From positions 1-64,000 of the forward strand of contig NZ_FNAN01000010.1 in the NCBI RefSeq assembly GCF_900101885.1: 64,000 nucleotides of DNA, given 5' to 3'. The DNA is from Dyadobacter soli. Lineage in GTDB: Bacteria; Bacteroidota; Bacteroidia; Cytophagales; Spirosomataceae. Under the pieces are notes generated by a model, which was given only the letters and a program-made list of their open reading frames with translations, was not told the origin of the DNA and did not search any database. Shown one piece after another: positions 34,846 through 42,743 of this stretch (the first letter of the stretch is position 1; each line of letters starts with the position of its first letter). The position numbers were made by a program, and so were the translations under genes.

Positions 34846-35610
34846 TCAGTTATTTATTCGTTCCAGTATTTCTTTTGTTAACTTATAATAATCTTCTGCT
34901 CCGTTACTTTGTGGTGCGTAATCGAAAATCGTCGTTCCGTTGGCCTGCGCTTCCGACAATGCAATGTTGTCGCGAATGTACGCTTCCATGAAAACCTCGC
35001 CCAACTGCTCCCGCGTCGCCATGATCAGTTCGTGGCTGATCTTCTTCCGGATCTTCGGGTTGTAGCGCGTAGCGAATACGCCACCGAGGTTGGTGCTCGG
35101 GCTGATCTTTTTAATCTCAGCCGAATACACCAGGAAGTTCCGCAAACCCTCGTAGCTCAAAAACTCCGCCTGCAACGGTACGTAATACTGGTGGCATGAA
35201 ACCAGCGCCAGCCTCGTGTTTCCGTAGAGGGCGGGAGGGCAGTCGATGATCACGAAGTCGTAACGGTCCTTCACTTTTTCCAATGCAATTTTCAGGTTGA
35301 AAGGAAAAACGGGCGCCGACTTGATCGTGTCTTCCCGGTGGATCATTTCGGCTGATCCGGGCAGTACATCAATGTCTCCAACTCGCTTGACGATCTCATC
35401 AAATTCGTATTCGCCGGTGATGAAAGAGCCGCTGTCTTTTTTAAGCCCGGCATGATGGATACCGAAACTTTTGGTAAGACTAGCCTGCGCATCCAGGTCA
35501 ATTACCAGTACTCGTGCATTGGCAAATTTGCTGAGACCGGCAGCAATACTCTGGGCAGATGTAGTCTTTCCCACACCACCTTTGTTGTTGACAATACTGA
35601 TGATTTTCAT
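34846..35610 (-). CDS. ParA-type ATPase
   Basis: A 254-residue ParA/MinD-family ATPase with deviant Walker A IVNNKGGVGKTTSAQSIAAG (signature lysine K10, P-loop lysine K15), switch segment VIDLDAQASLTKSF and Walker B-like FVIIDCPPALYGNTRLAL. Such proteins form nucleoid-bound gradients that segregate DNA or large complexes. The next gene, five bases downstream, codes for a small basic protein, probably its adaptor. Upstream is an inverted repeat at 35643-35670. Whether it serves a chromosomal or mobile replicon cannot be told. Confidence 0.92.
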   Translation of the reverse strand: MKIISIVNNKGGVGKTTSAQSIAAGLSKFANARVLVIDLDAQASLTKSFGIHHAGLKKDSGSFITGEYEFDEIVKRVGDIDVLPGSAEMIHREDTIKSAPVFPFNLKIALEKVKDRYDFVIIDCPPALYGNTRLALVSCHQYYVPLQAEFLSYEGLRNFLVYSAEIKKISPSTNLGGVFATRYNPKIRKKISHELIMATREQLGEVFMEAYIRDNIALSEAQANGTTIFDYAPQSNGAEDYYKLTKEILERINN

Positions 35611-35642
35611 TTAAAAGTATTATAAGTATAAAAAGTTAATAG

Positions 35643-35676
35643 TTTATTTCACGTCCGATACGTAAATAAACGTAAA
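35643..35676. promoter_or_regulatory. Inverted repeat upstream of parA (possible operator/centromere)
   Basis: TTTATTTCACGT (35643-35654) and ACGTAAATAAA (35660-35670) form an inverted repeat with one extra base, and ACGTAAA is repeated at 35670-35676. It lies 33 bases upstream of the ParA start in AT-rich DNA. The rest of 35611-35825 holds no gene and no other clear signal. Confidence 0.4.
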
Positions 35677-35825
35677 ATAATTTTAACCCTAATCCTTATA
35701 AATAGAAAGTCGTAAAAGTTTTTGTCGTGGTAAATGTATCAATCATTTTAAATGAATAAAAAGTATTAAAAGAATTTTTTTATAAATATTTACAATTTAT
35801 TGATTTTGAGACGTGTATAAACGGC

Positions 35826-35900
35826 TGTCACCCTGAGCAAAGTTGAAGGGCAAATGCGATAACGTCGCCGCACTGCCCTTCGACTTCGCTCAGGGTGACA
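35826..35900. repeat. 27-bp inverted repeat (hairpin between genes)
   Basis: Arms 35826-35852 (starting TGTCACCCTGAGCAAAG) and 35874-35900 (ending CGCTCAGGGTGACA) are 27 bases each, match in 25 positions and are separated by 21 bases. This type of palindrome is seen scattered in Bacteroidota genomes. It lies between the parA gene and the MFS gene, 21 bases downstream of the latter's end, so it may also act as a terminator. Confidence 0.8.
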
Positions 35901-35921
35901 AATCAACTAGATCAAAAACCT

Positions 35922-37181
35922 CTAAACCGCCGGATTAGGCGCATTCGCAGGCGTTACCGCTGCCAATTTTGCCGTCACATACTTGTGAATGCGGTACATC
36001 AGCAGCGCCGTTACGATCACCGCGAACACCACCACGTCGCCGAGCAACGGATAGTTTTCGATGAACCCTGTGCTCGTTTCAGAAACGATAAACCCTGCGA
36101 GTAGCGACGCAAGCCCACCGGCGATTTGCTGGATCGACGAATTGATACCCATATAGGCGCCGCGGTCGGCGGGGTCGGGGACGGCCGTCATGAGGGCCGA
36201 AGCGGAGATCATCCGGCCGGTGATCCCGATAAAAAGCAGGACATTCAAACCGATGATAATCCAGAGCGGCGTCACGCTGAGATTGCAATAGATAAGCGTC
36301 ATGATACACGTCACGGTGGAGCCCATCAGGAACACTTTGTACTTCCCGGTTTTGTCGCTCAGCTTCCCGATCATCGGACTAAACACGAGCATCGAAATGC
36401 CGGTCACCATATACAATGTCGGGAGGGATGCTTCGGCAATGCCGAGGTTGTGTACCCCGAATGCAGTACCAAACGGCATCAGCATAAAGCCGCCGGTAGC
36501 GAGCAGTGCGGTGGCCGCAAAACCTTGGAGGTACTCGGGCCGCGATAGTGTTTTACCGAGGTGCTGGAATGCATTACCTTGTCGTGGAATTTTCAAATGC
36601 GCGTCGATTGGTTTCATTCGGGTTACGATGAAGACCCCGACGATCAGCCCCAGCCCGACGATCATCAGGAATGGCGCGTGCCAGTTGAACTGGTTGGCAA
36701 GGTATAGGCCGATGGGGATGCCCAATACCTGGCTGCTTGCGAAAGCCATTTGCACAAACCCCATTACCCGACCGCGAACATCGATCGCAAAAAGATCGGT
36801 GATAATGGCAAAGCTGATCGAGCCGATAACACCGCCGAAAATGCCGGTGAATACGCGGGCAGCAAGCAGCAAATGGTAAGTAGGGGCAATCCCGCAGAAA
36901 AACGTGCCGACCAGGAAGCCGACGTAGAAGAACAGCAGCAGTTTTTTGCGGTCGAATTTGTCGGCAAAACCGGCGGTAAGCAGGCCGGAAGCCCCGGCGC
37001 TGAATGCATATGCGGACACAACGAGGCCGAACTGGCTGGTGGTAATGGATAGTTTGTCGAGCAGGATGTAGCCTAACGGCGATAGTACCATGAAATCGAG
37101 TACAACTGTAAACTGCAAAGTGGCTAAAAGCGCTATGATGAACTTTTCATAGCCGGTAAAAGTGGGTTTGGTTTCGGACAT
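35922..37181 (-). CDS. MFS transporter
   Basis: A 419-residue, 12-helix major facilitator of the drug/arabinose-efflux type: TVVLDFMVLSPLGYILLDKL, then GLLTAGFADKFDRKKLLLFF (MFS loop 2-3), then GFVQMAFASSQVLGIPIGLY. It lies downstream of a TetR regulator and a small HMA-like gene on the same strand, so all three form a likely operon repressed by the TetR protein. The substrate is unknown. Confidence 0.93.
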   Translation of the reverse strand: MSETKPTFTGYEKFIIALLATLQFTVVLDFMVLSPLGYILLDKLSITTSQFGLVVSAYAFSAGASGLLTAGFADKFDRKKLLLFFYVGFLVGTFFCGIAPTYHLLLAARVFTGIFGGVIGSISFAIITDLFAIDVRGRVMGFVQMAFASSQVLGIPIGLYLANQFNWHAPFLMIVGLGLIVGVFIVTRMKPIDAHLKIPRQGNAFQHLGKTLSRPEYLQGFAATALLATGGFMLMPFGTAFGVHNLGIAEASLPTLYMVTGISMLVFSPMIGKLSDKTGKYKVFLMGSTVTCIMTLIYCNLSVTPLWIIIGLNVLLFIGITGRMISASALMTAVPDPADRGAYMGINSSIQQIAGGLASLLAGFIVSETSTGFIENYPLLGDVVVFAVIVTALLMYRIHKYVTAKLAAVTPANAPNPAV

Positions 37182-37202
37182 AAAGTTTGATTTTGTAAAT
37201 TT

Positions 37203-37442
37203 TTAGTCTGTTAATTCTTCGCATACGTAACCTGCGCGGGTAACCAGCTCGATCACCGGCCCGCAGTGCGCATGTGTGGCCTCGATACGCAATACCTTGT
37301 CGATATCGCCCAGATCGACGTTCCATTTCAGGATTTCCGGGCAGTTGTCCAGGGTACCGGCGATCGATTTCACTTGTTTGGGATTGTTGATGTTGGTCTT
37401 GAAAACCAGCACAAACGCCTCGGTCATTCTATGGTCGTTCAT
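37203..37442 (-). CDS. Small ferredoxin-fold (HMA-like) protein without CxxC
   Basis: A 79-residue protein. The pattern VLVFKTNINNPKQVKSIAGT, then LDNCPEILKWNVDLGDIDKV, then LRIEATHAHCGPVIELVTRA fits the beta-alpha-beta-beta-alpha-beta fold of heavy-metal-associated domains. The usual metal CxxC is absent. It sits between a TetR regulator and an MFS transporter. A start at 37442 is chosen, with 37451 as an alternative. Confidence 0.72.
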   Translation of the reverse strand: MNDHRMTEAFVLVFKTNINNPKQVKSIAGTLDNCPEILKWNVDLGDIDKVLRIEATHAHCGPVIELVTRAGYVCEELTD

Positions 37443-37481
37443 GGCAAACAAATTAAGATGTGGACCGGTTTCAGCTTTTTG

Positions 37482-38069
37482 CTAAGGTTTTAAAGCTTTT
37501 AACACCAATCCGAGTGTCAGATTGATTTTCTCTTCATCGAAAACAAACGGAGGGCGGCCAGGCATACTTTTGCCCGCAATATGGAACTTGACGAGCTGGT
37601 AAAGCGGTGCAAATGCAATGGACCAGTAAATTTCAACCGGTAATGGGACAATTTCCCTGCGGTCGATCGCATTGTGTACAAACCGCTGCATTGCCTGCAA
37701 AAACCGCGTATCTACCGTCGAACGCTCCACCAGCGGCGAATGCTTCACCTGCTCCATGAACGTCATGCTGTACGGATTTTCGAGGCAATACGTCATGCGA
37801 TTGATCCACTGCCGCTTCAAACCTTCATCGAAATGTGCGTCCGGATCGAAATTCAGCAATGTAGCTTCGGTCATTTTGCGCGATTCGTCGGTGTACACCT
37901 GCTGGATCAGGTCTTCACGATCTTTGAAATAAATGTAAATCGTCGCGACCGATACGCCTGCGGCTTTTGCAAGTTTGTGCATGCTCAGCCCGTCGAAGCC
38001 GTGGTTCACAATCAGTTCTATGGCTTTTTCACGGATCTGCGCCTCCTTGTTAGCGTCTCTGATTCTCAA
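37482..38069 (-). CDS. TetR-family transcriptional regulator
   Basis: A 195-residue regulator with an N-terminal TetR HTH (about 10-57: REKAIELIVNHGFDGLSMHK, then LAKAAGVSVATIYIYFKDRE). The all-helical remainder (LLNFDPDAHFDEGLKRQWIN and beyond) would form the ligand-binding and dimer domain. It starts 24 bases from a -7 box and operator. It probably represses its own operon with the HMA-like and MFS genes. Confidence 0.93.
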   Translation of the reverse strand: MRIRDANKEAQIREKAIELIVNHGFDGLSMHKLAKAAGVSVATIYIYFKDREDLIQQVYTDESRKMTEATLLNFDPDAHFDEGLKRQWINRMTYCLENPYSMTFMEQVKHSPLVERSTVDTRFLQAMQRFVHNAIDRREIVPLPVEIYWSIAFAPLYQLVKFHIAGKSMPGRPPFVFDEEKINLTLGLVLKALKP

Positions 38070-38092
38070 TGTTCAATGTGTTTTTCATCATG

Positions 38093-38118
38093 CAAATATA
38101 AATGAACGTTCGTTTATT
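38093..38118 (-). promoter_or_regulatory. TetR-type operator abutting a -7 box
   Basis: On the minus strand TATATTTG (38093-38100) fits TAnnTTTG. Immediately upstream of it is the palindrome AATGAACG-TT-CGTTTATT (38101-38118), with one mismatch between arms; AACGTTCGTT-type sites are classic TetR operators. Binding would block the promoter of the TetR gene itself. Confidence 0.68.
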
Positions 38119-38202
38119 TATAGGTTTTTGGATTGATATTTGGGTACTATCTTGAGTAAATTGAAGTTGGAAAACGCGGGGATACCGTAATGCTTGCTCG
38201 GC

Positions 38203-39684
38203 TCAGAAGTGATCCGTAACGATAAAATTCTCGATTACTTTCTTGTTGTAACCCTTGTATCCACCCTGGAAATCCCGTCCCGCAACGGCGACAAAATTGG
38301 CCATGCGCTGGGAGTTAAGTTGTTCCAAAAGTTGCTGATAATCACCATCGTATTTAATAAAGTAACCTGAATACACAGTAACATCCGGGTTTTCGTACAA
38401 AATGAAATTGGGCTCGCGGTTCATAGGCGAGAAAATGATCTTCTTTCCAAAAGCATTATCGAGCCCCTGCGCCCGCCCGAACGCGTACCACGCCACCGCA
38501 TTAGGCTTCCCGTTATCACGACGATCCAATTCGGATTTTACTTTAAGCAGATAAGAAAATGTTTGCGGAAAATCGGTTTTAAGTGTTTCCTCTGGGATAA
38601 TGCGCTGTTTATCAGATGCATCTTTTTGGTAGGGAAATAGAATATATTCGGTCACGTCGTCGTCCGCGCCTTTCAGTTTGGAGCCTTTGATAATCGGTTT
38701 CAGCAGGTCTTTTTCCAGGTGTGTGAAGAAGCCATTCTTGTTTTTAGCATACACCACACCATTTTTTTCACTAATAATATTGAACAGGTACAATCCATCG
38801 GCCAATGTGGTAAGGCCTACGGAGATTTTACAAATGTCACCCAGGCGTTGCCCGTCCGGCTCGTTCTGTGCCTGGACGGACAGCTGCCAGGGCAAATCCT
38901 TCTTCAACTCCGAATGCGGAATAGCGCGGCCTTCATATTCAAACCGGTTATTCACACAATGCTCGAACCAAAACGGATCGCCCGGTTCGCCGCCGAAGAT
39001 GGTGATGGCAGGGTAGGTCGAAGCCGCGCCAAAGACCGGTACCGTGCGATAATTGGTAATGTGCCGTAGGTTGCGATTTTTAAGAAAGTATTTGCGTAGC
39101 GGCCCGCCCGATTCCGAAACCAGGTAGGAATTTGGCGTTATCATCGCACAAATGCCGTTGACCGCCAATAGTTTCGATGCCAGTTGAAAGAAGGCGATGA
39201 ATGCATCGGTCGATCCGGTACTGCAAAATGAATAATGTTTTTGAATGTATTTCCGCTGAATTTCCGGCAAATGCTGAATGCGGATGTACGGCGGATTCCC
39301 GACGATCAGGTCGAATTTTTCCTTCGAGCGCCATTGCTTTAGTGCGTCACACTTCTTCAAATTCCAGTTCACTTCGATACCGAGTGGCGCCACGAGTGCA
39401 TCGAGGTTTTCACGGCATCGTGCAAGGGCATTTTTATCGATATCCCATCCGTGCAGATGTTGCAGTTTGTCAACCAACTGATCAACAGGCGTGGTACGGA
39501 TGATAAACTCCGCCATAGGAACCAGAAAGCGCCCATCGCCGCACGCAGGGTCGAGCATGCGTTTTCTACTCAGATCAGCCTCATAAAAACCGCAGTGCCC
39601 AAGCATCTTATCGACGATATGAAAAGGCGTATAAACCTGGCCCAGCAATTTCTTGCGCGCATACGTGCGGGTTTGTGAAGCCAT
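38203..39684 (-). CDS. N6-adenine DNA methyltransferase (gamma class, Eco57I/TaqI-like)
   Basis: A 493-residue enzyme. Motif X lies in GQVYTPFHIVDKML, motif I in MLDPACGDGRFLVPMAEF, and the catalytic NPPY in FDLIVGNPPYIRIQHLPEIQ. This order is typical of gamma-class N6-adenine methyltransferases such as M.TaqI. The C-terminal 250 residues are the target-recognition region. The ATG directly follows the stop of the PIN gene (TAAATG, no gap). With the upstream PD-(D/E)xK nuclease it forms a probable type II restriction-modification system. Confidence 0.93.
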   Translation of the reverse strand: MASQTRTYARKKLLGQVYTPFHIVDKMLGHCGFYEADLSRKRMLDPACGDGRFLVPMAEFIIRTTPVDQLVDKLQHLHGWDIDKNALARCRENLDALVAPLGIEVNWNLKKCDALKQWRSKEKFDLIVGNPPYIRIQHLPEIQRKYIQKHYSFCSTGSTDAFIAFFQLASKLLAVNGICAMITPNSYLVSESGGPLRKYFLKNRNLRHITNYRTVPVFGAASTYPAITIFGGEPGDPFWFEHCVNNRFEYEGRAIPHSELKKDLPWQLSVQAQNEPDGQRLGDICKISVGLTTLADGLYLFNIISEKNGVVYAKNKNGFFTHLEKDLLKPIIKGSKLKGADDDVTEYILFPYQKDASDKQRIIPEETLKTDFPQTFSYLLKVKSELDRRDNGKPNAVAWYAFGRAQGLDNAFGKKIIFSPMNREPNFILYENPDVTVYSGYFIKYDGDYQQLLEQLNSQRMANFVAVAGRDFQGGYKGYNKKVIENFIVTDHF

Positions 39685-40131
39685 TTAGAAGTCGATACCT
39701 GGTTTTTTGTGTAGTGTTTTTATTACGAACTGGGATGGCGTCAGAATCCGGATATTTTCTGCGAATGGTTCGAAATCCGCTACATTGGATGTAATCAAGT
39801 AATCGCAATGTTCTCCCAATGCGGTTGCATACTGGAATGCATCTTCCAAATCTTTAAAACCTGCCGCCATACCCTTGGTAAAGACCGATTTGTCAGAAAT
39901 ACTGATATTTAAGAAGGAAAGATAGGCCTCCAACCTTGCGCAAAGCGCTTTCCCACGTATGCCATTTTTGCTCATGATATACACAAAAGTATACAATGAA
40001 CCCGGTGAAATAAAAACCGGGATTTGATCTTTTCGTGCTTTAAAGAGAATGTAAGCAATTTCAAGGGGTTGGCCAGTCTGTCTTTCCAGCGCATGGTCGA
40101 GTAATGCGTTGGTATCCAGAAATAACCTCAT
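39685..40131 (-). CDS. PIN-domain ribonuclease toxin
   Basis: A 148-residue PIN domain. The acidic cluster is visible: D6 in LFLDTNALLD, the acidic pair in FKDLEDAFQYA (E96/D97), and D110 in CDYLITSN, followed by D119 in ADFEPF. This fits VapC-like metal-dependent RNases. It overlaps the upstream antitoxin-like gene by four bases (ATGA) and abuts the methyltransferase gene. The partner protein is unlike known VapB types. Confidence 0.9.
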   Translation of the reverse strand: MRLFLDTNALLDHALERQTGQPLEIAYILFKARKDQIPVFISPGSLYTFVYIMSKNGIRGKALCARLEAYLSFLNISISDKSVFTKGMAAGFKDLEDAFQYATALGEHCDYLITSNVADFEPFAENIRILTPSQFVIKTLHKKPGIDF

Positions 40132-40400
40132 AAGCGATGTTTATCGGCGATCATCATTTGTTTGATTTGAGCATCCGACAGCTTACTGAATGGCCCTTTG
40201 GCGCAGCCCATGAGTAGAAACGGCAGTGAGTTTCGGAATTCTTCTTTTTCTACCGACGTGGTGGCATGGTAGGGCGCCCTGAAATCCTCGAACCGTGCAA
40301 TGTTCTCGGGTTGTTCGGGATATTGTTTGGCAGGTGTCTTTTTCAGATTTTTCATAAGGTTGACGAGTGTGTTACAAATGTACAACCGCAACATACTCAT
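40128..40400 (-). CDS. Small antitoxin-like protein upstream of PIN toxin
   Basis: A 90-residue protein when started at 40400 (ATGA overlap with the nuclease stop), or 75 residues from the ATG at 40355 (MKNLKKTPAKQYPEQPENIA). The C-terminal part is helical (VEKEEFRNSLPFLLMGCAKG; LSDAQIKQMMIADKHRL). No known antitoxin domain is recognised, but position, size and ATGA coupling to a PIN toxin gene support an antitoxin role. Which start is used cannot be decided from the sequence; the overlap favours 40400. Confidence 0.72.
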   Translation of the reverse strand: MSMLRLYICNTLVNLMKNLKKTPAKQYPEQPENIARFEDFRAPYHATTSVEKEEFRNSLPFLLMGCAKGPFSKLSDAQIKQMMIADKHRL

Positions 40401-41059
40401 TTCAATTCACACAATCTGAATCCCTTTATCCTGCGGAGCGAATGAGTTACTACCGGTGGCGCGATGTCGGAGAAAGGCACTTCGTAAGTCGATTCGTTAA
40501 AGGAAAAGGTGGTTCCGTCTGTCCGGGTACGCTTCGTGCCTTTGTGAAAAAGCATGCCGATGTCGCCGTTTTCCAATGCCGCTTTATCAATAAACCCAAG
40601 TAAAGAGGCAATGGTGCCGTCGGTTTCGGATTGGTGGAAGGAAATGCAGAAGTAATGCGAGGTCTTGGAACCTGGCTTGTGAAGCTGCGATGAAGGGATA
40701 TTTAAAACGTAGTCACCGGCGAGGATGCCGGAGCGGCGTTTCATGGATTTGATGTCGACGGCGAAATCTTCGGTGTCGGAGCGGATGAGGAAGTCCTGGC
40801 CCCAGTCCTGGCCATCGGTAGCGCCGAAGGAGCGGGTTGGGCGGGGTAGGTGGTAGCAGTCGGCGAAGACGATTTCCCCGAGCGTGCCCGTGAAGCGCAT
40901 CATGCGCGTCTGCGCGAGGCGGTCGGCATTTTTATCCCAAATGTTCGAAATGTGGTGATGCTTTATCGAATGGTCGACCAGTTGACGGGCAAAAAGCTTC
41001 TGCTCGTCGCTGACGGAGATTTGAATATACGTGCCGTTGTTCAGAACAATTTGCTCCAT
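40397..41059 (-). CDS. Putative PD-(D/E)xK restriction endonuclease
   Basis: A 220-residue protein with the hallmarks of the restriction-nuclease fold: helix-strand GTLGEIVFADCYH (Glu62), the acidic residue in DWGQDFLI (Asp89), and VDIKSMKRR with Asp102 and Lys104, i.e. E...D-x12-DxK. No closer family was recognised. It lies upstream of and in the same operon as a PIN toxin-antitoxin pair and an N6-adenine methyltransferase, so a restriction role is the simplest inference. The start at 41059 overlaps the end of the membrane-protein gene by 19 bases. Confidence 0.78.
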   Translation of the reverse strand: MEQIVLNNGTYIQISVSDEQKLFARQLVDHSIKHHHISNIWDKNADRLAQTRMMRFTGTLGEIVFADCYHLPRPTRSFGATDGQDWGQDFLIRSDTEDFAVDIKSMKRRSGILAGDYVLNIPSSQLHKPGSKTSHYFCISFHQSETDGTIASLLGFIDKAALENGDIGMLFHKGTKRTRTDGTTFSFNESTYEVPFSDIAPPVVTHSLRRIKGFRLCELK

Positions 41060-41541
41060 GCAAACCTGATGGCTAGCAAAGTGAGTACAAAACCGATTAA
41101 AATGACCGAAAATGGAACGTAAGTAAATGCTACTAAGTGGATTCTATCGAAAAGCCACATTACGCCGATGAGCGCGGCGATTAAGGTAAGAAATCCTGAT
41201 ATTTTCCCAAAACCGGGTATCAGGGAGAATGGGATCTTGCTTTTGATCAACATCAGCGTGATCGCCATCGAAATGATGGGCAAATACTGTAAAACGATGT
41301 CGGCTTTCCAGATACTCTGGCGTTCGAAGAGGAAAAGATAAATGTTGAGCGTCACCGCGAAGATGCCCGGAATGCAAACGGCGTAAACGAGGACCGCGTA
41401 AACAATGCTCCAAAATTTAACATCCCGGCTTCCGTCGGCCATCATGCCTACCACCCACGCCGTAAATGGCAATATCAAAAAGTAAACTACCGCAGGCCAG
41501 GGATTAGATGAAACGGAGGCGAAGAATTGTTGGAGCGTCAT
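41041..41541 (-). CDS. Small polytopic membrane protein upstream of nuclease
   Basis: A 166-residue protein with five likely membrane helices (AVVYFLILPFTAWVVGMMA; WSIVYAVLVYAVCIPGIFAV; VLQYLPIISMAITLMLI; ISGFLTLIAALIGVMWLF; FTYVPFSVILIGFVLTLLA). No domain is recognised. It overlaps the nuclease gene by 19 bases, so it may be part of the same transcript; its relation to restriction is unclear. Confidence 0.75.
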   Translation of the reverse strand: MTLQQFFASVSSNPWPAVVYFLILPFTAWVVGMMADGSRDVKFWSIVYAVLVYAVCIPGIFAVTLNIYLFLFERQSIWKADIVLQYLPIISMAITLMLIKSKIPFSLIPGFGKISGFLTLIAALIGVMWLFDRIHLVAFTYVPFSVILIGFVLTLLAIRFAWSKLF

Positions 41542-41545
41542 GATT

Positions 41546-41665
41546 TAGGGAAGGAAAGGAGGAAAGGGATGAAGGGGATAAAAGGGTGGATGGAAGAAGG
41601 AGGAAGGAGAATAGGGCCGAGAGAAATTCCCTTCGTCCCTTTCCTCCATCCTCCCTTTCCTCCCT
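41546..41665. repeat. Polypurine/polypyrimidine inverted repeat
   Basis: The + strand is purine-rich in 41546-41620 and pyrimidine-rich in 41628-41668. Arms GGAGGAAAGGGATGAAGGG (41558-41576) and CCCTTCGTCCCTTTCCTCC (41629-41647) pair in 18 of 19 positions, the other being G-U. It lies between the Ppx/GppA-like gene and the membrane-protein gene on the same strand, so it may be a terminator or processing site. Such tracts can also form triplex structures. Confidence 0.7.
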
Positions 41666-41669
41666 TATT

Positions 41670-42692
41670 TCAAAGCCCTAATAAAAACCCGATCGTAAAA
41701 TTGGCATCCCAATCGAATACGAATTGCTGGCAGCCTGTGGCGTCGGTTACGGCTTTATAAATGTTAACTCCGGCTTTGGATTTGGCGTTGGTTAGTTTGG
41801 AATAGGCCAGGGGAGCGCTCAGTGTGGTGTAGCGTTCTTTGCCTTTGCGTACTTCCTTCGCCATTTCGAAAGGTACGCCGCCGATGATAAAGCAAGTATT
41901 GCGCAGGTTGGCAGGTACTTGTTTGGCCTTCGCGCTTACTTCCTGGTACACTTTCGAATCGTCGGTTCCGTCCTGGAAATATTTGGCACCGTAGGATTCC
42001 AGGGCTGAAATTTTGCCGCCGTTGATCCACGAGATCTTGGTGTTGCCCGAGCCAATGTCCACGACAAATGCCTTGTCCGCATAGTCGGCCGGCAATACCG
42101 ATTTCAATGCCAGCTGGCCCTCCTGTTCGGCGGTAACCTGGTTCACCACATAGCCGAGCGACTTCAGAACGCGGGTAATTTTAGTGGTAACATCCGCCTT
42201 CGCAGCCCCTGAACTTACCACGAAATGAATGTCCTTGCTACCCACACCGTAGTCGAGCATGGTGCCAATGTACTTTTTCAAACCAATGCGCACGTCTTCG
42301 TCGGTGGCCATATTCTCGGTCACAAGGCTATTGCCGAACTCCGATTTTTCGAGTTTCCAGCGTTTTTCCTGATCGACAGTTATAACAAATGAGTTGAAAC
42401 CGCTCGCGCCAAGCTCTACGACGCCTTTCAATTTGCCATCCACGGGCGCGGGCGACGTGTACGTAAATGCGCTCTCGCCCGAAGTGGTTGCTTCACTATT
42501 GGATGATGTGCCCGGGTCGGACGCGGTGCTTTCTGCCTCGCCGGTCGTGGCTTCCGTCTGAGGGCTTTGTGCCTGATCTTCGGCCATCTGGTTCAGGGCT
42601 TTCTGCCCGCCGAGGTACTTGTACCCAACGAAAATGGCCCCCAAAATAAGCGCGGTGATGATCAACCGGCCGGCAACTGTTAGTCTTTTCAT
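41670..42692 (-). CDS. Membrane-anchored Ppx/GppA-like (ASKHA) protein
   Basis: A 340-residue protein. A membrane anchor (MKRLTVAGRLIITALILGAI, residues 5-24) and a Ser/Thr/Glu-rich linker to about residue 82 lead to a Ppx/GppA-like ATPase fold. The phosphate-1 strand is GVVELGASGFNSFVITV (90-106); the TAEQEGQLAL segment (188-197) is like the GEEEA loop of exopolyphosphatases; phosphate-2 is FVVDIGSGNTKISWINGG (209-226). Exopolyphosphatase or guanosine-pentaphosphatase activity is possible but unproven. It is the last gene of a three-gene cluster with two coiled-coil proteins. Confidence 0.78.
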   Translation of the reverse strand: MKRLTVAGRLIITALILGAIFVGYKYLGGQKALNQMAEDQAQSPQTEATTGEAESTASDPGTSSNSEATTSGESAFTYTSPAPVDGKLKGVVELGASGFNSFVITVDQEKRWKLEKSEFGNSLVTENMATDEDVRIGLKKYIGTMLDYGVGSKDIHFVVSSGAAKADVTTKITRVLKSLGYVVNQVTAEQEGQLALKSVLPADYADKAFVVDIGSGNTKISWINGGKISALESYGAKYFQDGTDDSKVYQEVSAKAKQVPANLRNTCFIIGGVPFEMAKEVRKGKERYTTLSAPLAYSKLTNAKSKAGVNIYKAVTDATGCQQFVFDWDANFTIGFLLGL

Positions 42693-42743
42693 GTAGTTAT
42701 GATGTGTAAAATGAGAAATATGAAGCGAATAAATGAAGAATTA

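Noticed and set aside
40440..41100. Frames on the + strand opposite the nuclease gene
   Set aside because: They are antisense to the nuclease gene, short and lacking known domains.
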